A DNA stretch of 11,938 nt from contig CAJPPQ010000029.1 of NCBI GenBank assembly GCA_905372605.1, positions 1-11,938 on the forward strand, in the 5' to 3' direction. The stretch is from Porphyromonadaceae bacterium (GTDB lineage: Bacteria; Bacteroidota; Bacteroidia; Bacteroidales; Paludibacteraceae). Shown one piece after another: positions 7,338 through 11,938 of the stretch. A program made the translations under genes and the position numbers. The notes under the pieces are model-generated. The model searched no databases. It was not told the DNA's origin and was given only the letters and a program-made list of their open reading frames with translations. The stretch's first letter is position 1; each line of letters begins with the position of its first letter.

Positions 7338-7439
7338 TATAAGACATTCTTTATAGATAGCTAACTTAATTATAGTATCTGTAAAGAGTTCTTTACAGGC
7401 AACCAACTTAATTATGTTCGGTGTAAAGCATTCTTTATA
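7338..7439. repeat. 42-bp-period array of three inverted repeats (TGTAAAG-type)
   Basis: The best unit is CTGTAAAGAGTTCTTTACAG (7379-7398), a 20-bp inverted repeat with 9-bp perfect arms and a 2-bp centre. A second, TGTAAAG-CATT-CTTTATA (7422-7439), has one arm mismatch. A third, TATAAGA-CATT-CTTTATA (7338-7355), is more degenerate. Their centres are 7346.5, 7388.5 and 7430.5, exactly 42 bp apart. The spacers also resemble each other: both contain AACTTAATTAT with TTAA midway between neighbouring centres. Confidence 0.78.
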
Positions 7440-7457
7440 GGATATGAACAAAGTTTA

Positions 7458-7542
7458 GCTCAGAGCTAAACTAAATTGTGCTCAGAGCTAAACTAATTGT
7501 GCTCAGAGCTAAACTAATTATGCTCCGAGCTAAACTAATTAT
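7458..7542. repeat. Four tandem 21-22-bp repeats, each with GCTC-N-GAGC
   Basis: Copies lie at 7458-7479, 7480-7500, 7501-7521 and 7522-7542 with no spacer between them. Each begins GCTCAGAGCTAAACTAA or nearly so. The first is one base longer, and its palindrome extends to TTTAGCTCAGAGCTAAA (7454-7470). The fourth reads GCTCCGAGC: the changed base is exactly the unpaired centre, so the arms are kept. The ends vary between TTGT and TTAT. Confidence 0.88.
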
Positions 7543-7605
7543 GCAATCCGTATACATAATATATATATATGGCTAAGATATGTGTGCACGTATCGAAAGA
7601 AGCGA

Positions 7606-7628
7606 CGCTACGAACCGAGTCCGTAACG
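7606..7628 (-). terminator. Weak candidate terminator downstream of dnaE
   Basis: On the minus strand CGTTACG and CGTAGCG form a 7-bp stem with one G-U pair around a 9-nt loop, about 57 bp after the dnaE stop codon. The same arms on the plus strand have a C-A mismatch, so the structure favours minus-strand RNA. The following sequence (TCGCTTCTTTCG) is only moderately T-rich, so termination would be weak at best. Confidence 0.3.
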
Positions 7629-7685
7629 CCTAATATATAAATATGTAGTGCTGTGTGCTCTATTCACTCTATTCGTCGGTTTGCT

Positions 7686-10600
7686 TTATGCCTCCGAAGC
7701 TATCTCTTCTGCGAGCGAGGCACTATCTTCCGAGTCGTCTTCTTCGTTGTCGGCAGTGGGCGGCTCGTAACGTCGGCTATTGATAGCAAATCCGAGCCTT
7801 TTGTCTTTAGCCATTTGCTCCAGAGCAGAGAGGAACGAGGGATTTACTCTCACTCTATGTTTACTTCTGAGCATTACGCTGCTATTTTCCGACTTGTCGG
7901 AGACTTGTAGCAAGAAATCGGTATTGCCTGCGTTGTCGACTATAAGCCGAGTGAGCTCCTCTACGAGATTTTGGTCGATAGCCTCGAGCAGAGTGTAGAT
8001 TGTAAGCTTTTTTAGTAACTCATCGGACTTATCTTCTACGAGCTCTATATGTTTTACATTGATTTTTACGTTCCGATATATCTTCTCCGGCGTTACCTTA
8101 TCGGCAATTGCCTCGGCAGCAAGAGTACCTCTGACGATGATGAAAGCGTCTTTGTCGAGCAGCTCACCATATTTCGAAAATTTTTTCTCCTCTTGGCGAA
8201 AACCGTCGAATAGTCTGAGTTCTATCTGGTCAGTATAGTCTTCCATAGAGAAAATTGCGTATCTATTGCCTCGACTCGAGGTCTGATGGCGGACTCCGAG
8301 CACTATACCTCCGATAGTAAAGTCGACCTGTCGGTGGCGTGCCTTCGAGAAGAGTATCTCGTGGTTCGGTATAGAGTCGAGTTCCCTTTTTATCTCCTTT
8401 TCGATGTTTTTGAGCTCGATTATCGAGTGCGAACAGCCGTATTGTATGATGCTTCGGTACTTATCGAGCGGATGAGCAGAGAGATATATGCCGATATACT
8501 CTTTCTCGATGTTCAGACGCTGGAGGTCGCTCCACGGAGCAGACTTTTTCAGCGTTGGATACGAGGTTTCGAACTCATCCTCTCCGAAGAGTGAGTTCTG
8601 TAGCGAGACTCTTGCTGCCTGTGTATTGCGTCCCCACTCGAGAAGGGAGTTTATCGTGTTTTCATCTGCAAAGAAATCTTCTCTCTTGAGCTCGGCGAAG
8701 CAATCGAAAGCACCGGAATAGACCAGACTCTCGATAGTTTTCTTATTGCACGTCTTTAGATTGACTCGTTCTAAGAAATTGAATATCGAAGTGAAACTTC
8801 CGTTCTTCCGACGCTCGGCAATAATGCTATCGACAGCAGCTTCTCCCACATGTTTGATACCGCCGAGCCCAAAACGTATCTCGCCTTTGTCGTTTACGGT
8901 AAACGAGAGCTCCGATTCATTAATATCCGGCAATAGTACAGGCGTTTTTATGGTGCGACACTCCTCCATGAACTTATTTACTTCTACGATTTTGTCTTTG
9001 TTGAGCGTCAGATTGGCTGCCATAAACTCGGCTGGGTAGTGTGCTTTAAGATATGCCGTCTGATATGCGAGTATTGCGTAGCAAGTGGAGTGAGATTTGT
9101 TGAAAGCATACGATGCGAACTTCTCCCAGTCTTCCCATATCTTCTCGAGTATCTTAATATCGTATCCGTTAGACTTGCCTCCCTCGATGAACTTGGGTCT
9201 TAGCTCCGCAAGGAGCTCTTTTATCTTTTTACCCATCGCCTTTCGGAGTTGGTCGGACTCACCTCTGGTAAAGTTTGCGAGCTGTCGCGAAAGTAGCATC
9301 ACTTGCTCCTGATATACTGTGATACCGTAGGTATCTTTGAGGTACTTTTCCATTACGGGTATATCGTACGTGATAGGCATCCTACCGTGTTTGCGGTCGA
9401 TGAAGTCGGGTATGTAATCCATCGGCCCCGGTCTGTATAGTGCATTCATCGCTATGAGGTCTTCTATCGACGAAGGGTGAAGTTCTTTCAGATATTTCTG
9501 CATACCGGAGCTCTCGAACTGAAATACTCCGACCGTATTGCCCTGAGCGAAGAGATCGAAGGTCGCCTTGTCGTTCCAGTCGATATTATTGATGTCGATT
9601 TCCACTCCTTTCGACCGTTTTATGTTAGCTACGGTCTCTTTCATTATCGATAGAGTTTTGAGTGCCAAAAAGTCCATCTTTATTAGCCCCACTTTCTCTA
9701 TGACGTGCCCGTCGTACTGGGTAACGAGCACATCGGCACTCTCCTCTTCCTTATCTTTTGCAGTCGATAAGGGTACAAACTTAGTAAGATCGTCGGGAGC
9801 AATGATGACTCCGCAAGCATGTACACCGGTTTGCCTTACAGTGCCCTCGAGCTGCTCTGCATACTTCATCATCTCGGCAATATGGGGCTTCTCTTTGCAA
9901 ACATCTTGCACCTCTTTGCAATACTTGAGGATATTTTTGATATTCATCTTGGGAGTTTTGCCATTTTCGTCTTTGTACTCCTCCAGAGTGTCGGGGATAA
10001 GGTTTTTCAGTGCATTCACTTCGGCCAGAGGCACCTCCTGAATGCGTCCTACGTCGGTGATTGCAAGTTTTGTAGCCATAGTTCCGTAATTGATGATATG
10101 TGCTACGCACTCTTTGCCGTATTTGTTGGTAACCCATTCGAGTACTTTGGGCAGACCGTCGTTGTCGAAGTCGATATCTATATCGGGTAGCGAAATACGG
10201 TCGGGGTTGAGGAAACGTTCGAAAAGCAGATCGTACTTAAACGGGTCTATATTGGTAATACCTAAACAATATGCCGCCACAGAGCCGGCAGCCGAGCCTC
10301 GCCCCGGACCGACCCAGACATCCATACTCCGAGCTGCCCTTACGAAGTCTTGCACTATGAGAAAATATCCGGGGAACCCCATAGATTTGATAGTATTTAG
10401 CTCGAAATCGATACGCTCTTTTATTTCCGGAGTCATCTCTGAGTACCGAGCTTTAGCACCTTCGTAAGTGAGCTTCGCCAGATAGTCGGCTTCGAGCTTT
10501 ATTCTGTGCAGTTTGCTCACACCTCCGAGTTCTTTGATACGCTTTTCGGCTAAGTCGGGAGCCATCTCCTTCCCCTCGGCATTAATTGTGAACTCTCTGA

Positions 10601-11648
10601 TGAGCTCTTCGTCCGTATATCTCTTGTCGTACTCTTCTTGCGTACCGAATTCGTGCGGTATCTCAAACTTCGGCATAATAGGATTGGAGTCGAGCGAAAA
10701 AGGTGTAATCTTCTCGGCTATTTCGAGCGTATTCGAGATTGCTTCAGGATATTGACTGAAAATTTCTGACATTTGTTCGGGCGTTTTCATATACTCTTCC
10801 TTGGTATAGGTCATTCGTCCGCTGTCGCTTATCTTCTTGCCCGTACTCAGACACACCAGACGCTCGTGAGCATCGGCGTGGTCTGCCTCTACGAAGTGTA
10901 CGTCGTTGGTGGCTATTATCTTTGTGTTGGTTTTCTTGGCGAGCGATACTATTGCTTCGTTCACTCGCAACTGATTGAGGTAAGTCTCGTTGCTTACATC
11001 GGAGCGAGTGGGTTTGTGGAGCTGTATTTCGAGGTAAAAGTCGTCGCCAAATACCCGCTTGAACCACAAAAGTGTCGCCTCTGCACTCTCTATGTCGTTG
11101 TTTAATATATGTTGCGGTATCTCTCCGCCGAGGCAGGCAGAGCTTACGATTACTCCCTCGCTGTATTGCTCGAGTATGTTTTTGTCTATTCGCGGTCTCT
11201 GATAGAATCCGTCTGTCCACGATACCGACACGAGTTTACACAGATTTTCATAACCTTTTCTGTTTTTTGCTAATAATATGAGGTGATAACCACTCATATC
11301 GACTATTATTTCTTTATTCTTTCGCTCGTTGAATACCTTTTCTCTTTTGTCTTTGTCGTATAGAGTGCGTGCCGCACAATACGCTTCGACACCCACTATC
11401 GGCTTGAACTCCTGTATGCGATCGTATTGCTCTTGGCTTATCTTACCGCTCTTCAGGTCGCTTTTCGACTCGCTTTTTACTCGCTTTACGTAGTCGAGAA
11501 ACTCCTTTACGCCATACATTACTCCATGGTCGGTCAGAGCTACTGCCGGCATATTGTATTTTATGGCTTTATCGACGATATCTTCTATTCGGCTCATACC
11601 GTCGAGCACAGAGAAGTTGCTATGAACATGTAAGTGAACGAAACTCAT
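7686..11648 (-). CDS. dnaE: DNA polymerase III alpha subunit (replicative polymerase)
   Basis: A 1320-residue catalytic subunit of the replicative polymerase. The N-terminal PHP domain (1 to about 290) keeps all nine candidate metal ligands: H7, H9, D16, H41, E88, H122, C172, D249, H251, by eye alignment with mycobacterial DnaE1. It carries a lysine- and serine-rich insertion near residues 55-80. The palm has GPGRGSAAGS (447-456), PDIDIDF with D489 and D491, and KMDFLALKTL with D659 as third carboxylate. LYRPGPMDYIPDFI (737-750) and AFNKSHSTCYA (848-858) are typical fingers segments. A helix-hairpin-helix region is near 905-960. QNSLF (1017-1021) fits an internal beta-clamp-binding motif. An OB fold spans about 1107-1200, and the C-terminus is acidic. 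It is somewhat longer than E. coli DnaE (1160). The start gives the standard MSFVHLHVHSNFSVLDG opening. No strong promoter consensus was found upstream. Confidence 0.97.
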   Translation of the reverse strand: MSFVHLHVHSNFSVLDGMSRIEDIVDKAIKYNMPAVALTDHGVMYGVKEFLDYVKRVKSESKSDLKSGKISQEQYDRIQEFKPIVGVEAYCAARTLYDKDKREKVFNERKNKEIIVDMSGYHLILLAKNRKGYENLCKLVSVSWTDGFYQRPRIDKNILEQYSEGVIVSSACLGGEIPQHILNNDIESAEATLLWFKRVFGDDFYLEIQLHKPTRSDVSNETYLNQLRVNEAIVSLAKKTNTKIIATNDVHFVEADHADAHERLVCLSTGKKISDSGRMTYTKEEYMKTPEQMSEIFSQYPEAISNTLEIAEKITPFSLDSNPIMPKFEIPHEFGTQEEYDKRYTDEELIREFTINAEGKEMAPDLAEKRIKELGGVSKLHRIKLEADYLAKLTYEGAKARYSEMTPEIKERIDFELNTIKSMGFPGYFLIVQDFVRAARSMDVWVGPGRGSAAGSVAAYCLGITNIDPFKYDLLFERFLNPDRISLPDIDIDFDNDGLPKVLEWVTNKYGKECVAHIINYGTMATKLAITDVGRIQEVPLAEVNALKNLIPDTLEEYKDENGKTPKMNIKNILKYCKEVQDVCKEKPHIAEMMKYAEQLEGTVRQTGVHACGVIIAPDDLTKFVPLSTAKDKEEESADVLVTQYDGHVIEKVGLIKMDFLALKTLSIMKETVANIKRSKGVEIDINNIDWNDKATFDLFAQGNTVGVFQFESSGMQKYLKELHPSSIEDLIAMNALYRPGPMDYIPDFIDRKHGRMPITYDIPVMEKYLKDTYGITVYQEQVMLLSRQLANFTRGESDQLRKAMGKKIKELLAELRPKFIEGGKSNGYDIKILEKIWEDWEKFASYAFNKSHSTCYAILAYQTAYLKAHYPAEFMAANLTLNKDKIVEVNKFMEECRTIKTPVLLPDINESELSFTVNDKGEIRFGLGGIKHVGEAAVDSIIAERRKNGSFTSIFNFLERVNLKTCNKKTIESLVYSGAFDCFAELKREDFFADENTINSLLEWGRNTQAARVSLQNSLFGEDEFETSYPTLKKSAPWSDLQRLNIEKEYIGIYLSAHPLDKYRSIIQYGCSHSIIELKNIEKEIKRELDSIPNHEILFSKARHRQVDFTIGGIVLGVRHQTSSRGNRYAIFSMEDYTDQIELRLFDGFRQEEKKFSKYGELLDKDAFIIVRGTLAAEAIADKVTPEKIYRNVKINVKHIELVEDKSDELLKKLTIYTLLEAIDQNLVEELTRLIVDNAGNTDFLLQVSDKSENSSVMLRSKHRVRVNPSFLSALEQMAKDKRLGFAINSRRYEPPTADNEEDDSEDSASLAEEIASEA

Positions 11649-11859
11649 AAATATTTTTATCTTGCTGAATTATAGTGATATGCTTTGTGGTGTTTTCGGT
11701 CTGCAAGTTACGAAAAAAACTCCGAACAGCACTATAATCTATATCATAAAAATGTTTTAGGTATGTTTATGAACCATCTAACGACAGTATACCTAAAAGC
11801 CCAAAAAAAGATTGTCTCCAAATCTATTTTTCGGAGACAACCTTTTCAAATGTAGTTAA
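11649..11859. other. Leader and spacer upstream of dnaE (211 bp)
   Basis: This spacer holds the terminator of the right-edge gene and the presumed dnaE promoter. The nearest promoter-like string is TAACTTG on the minus strand (11704-11710), one base short of TAnnTTTG and without a clear -33 partner. A perfect TACATTTG (11847-11854) lies before the terminator hairpin and is unlikely to drive dnaE. Confidence 0.4.
11806..11846 (-). terminator. Intrinsic terminator of the right-edge gene, upstream of dnaE
   Basis: TTGTCTCC (11812-11819) and GGAGACAA (11833-11840) form a perfect 8-bp stem around a 13-nt AT-rich loop. One A-C mismatch then precedes outer pairs AAAAG/CTTTT. In the minus direction the stem leads into TCTTTTTTT. 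It begins about 14 bp after the stop codon of the partial gene at the right edge and separates it from dnaE. The A/T-flanked design would also allow plus-strand termination. Confidence 0.82.
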
Positions 11860-11938
11860 TTATTTTTGTAGGATAAAAGCTCTGACAGTACCGTCTGTCG
11901 AAGGCGGCAACATAGAGACGGCAAAGCCCTGACCAAGT
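11860..11938 (-). CDS. C-terminal end of an unidentified gene, cut by window edge
   Basis: The minus strand is open from the window edge to a TAA at 11860-11862, giving about 26 codons. The translation (in part GFAVSMLPPSTDGTVRAF, ending ILQK) has a protein-like composition, and a strong terminator follows the stop. Another frame is open through most of the fragment as well, so the frame choice rests on the stop-to-terminator spacing and residue make-up. I do not recognise the family. Confidence 0.45.
   Translation of the reverse strand, partial: LGQGFAVSMLPPSTDGTVRAFILQK

Larger units (their letters stand above)
7062..7685. other. Non-coding region between dnaE and rpoN (624 bp)
   Basis: No credible gene is present. 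From right to left in the direction of transcription it holds: a GC-rich weak hairpin just after dnaE (7606-7628); an AT-rich stretch with alternating AT (about 7556-7570); the two palindromic repeat arrays (7338-7542); an AT-rich segment with a widely spaced inverted repeat TTACCGA (7203-7209) / TCGGTAA (7266-7272); and the rpoN promoter-like element. TTACGAAT also occurs twice near 7120-7147. Confidence 0.7.

Noticed and set aside
7338..7542. CRISPR array
   Set aside because: The 21-bp copies adjoin each other without spacers, and the material between the 42-bp palindromes is itself repeated. No cas genes are near.
7458..7570. Plasmid-type iteron origin
   Set aside because: Repeats of about 21 bp beside an AT-rich stretch invite the idea, but there is no rep gene, no DnaA box nearby and the context is chromosomal core genes. 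Kept only as a remote option in the findings.
11847..11854. TACATTTG as dnaE promoter
   Set aside because: It matches the -7 consensus but is followed at once by a strong terminator hairpin and has no -33 partner.

Overview
The window looks like ordinary chromosomal DNA of a Bacteroidota bacterium, most likely order Bacteroidales. Three things point there: close resemblance of the class II ribonucleotide reductase, PepSY-like protein, beta-barrel protein and DnaE to Bacteroidales families; promoter elements of the TAnnTTTG type; and AT-rich leaders without clear Shine-Dalgarno sequences. No tRNA, rRNA, insertion sequence, integrase or CRISPR array was seen.

Layout from left to right: a 5' portion of nrdJ (cobalamin-dependent ribonucleotide reductase, minus, cut by the left edge); a spacer with the nrdJ promoter and a strong terminator; a secreted PepSY-like protein (minus); a beta-CASP metallo-beta-lactamase nuclease (plus, the only plus-strand gene, with its own promoter); a probable two-gene unit of an FKBP-like lipoprotein followed by an outer-membrane beta-barrel protein (minus); a tight rpoN-PAP2 pair (minus, 3-bp gap); a 624-bp non-coding region; dnaE (minus, 1320 codons); and the last codons of an unidentified minus-strand gene at the right edge.

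The genes fall into core nucleic-acid functions (dNTP supply, replication, sigma-54 transcription, RNA processing) and envelope functions (PAP2 phosphatase, FKBP-like lipoprotein, beta-barrel, secreted PepSY protein). I see no new multi-gene system. The most unusual element is non-coding: between dnaE and rpoN there are seven short palindromes of two related classes. Their centres lie 42, 42, 31.5, 22, 21 and 21 bp apart, close to whole numbers of DNA helical turns. Other points are two look-alike terminators, a palindrome in the leader of the FKBP gene, an FKBP domain lacking several usual active-site residues, and a strong shortage of GATC alongside an excess of TCGA.
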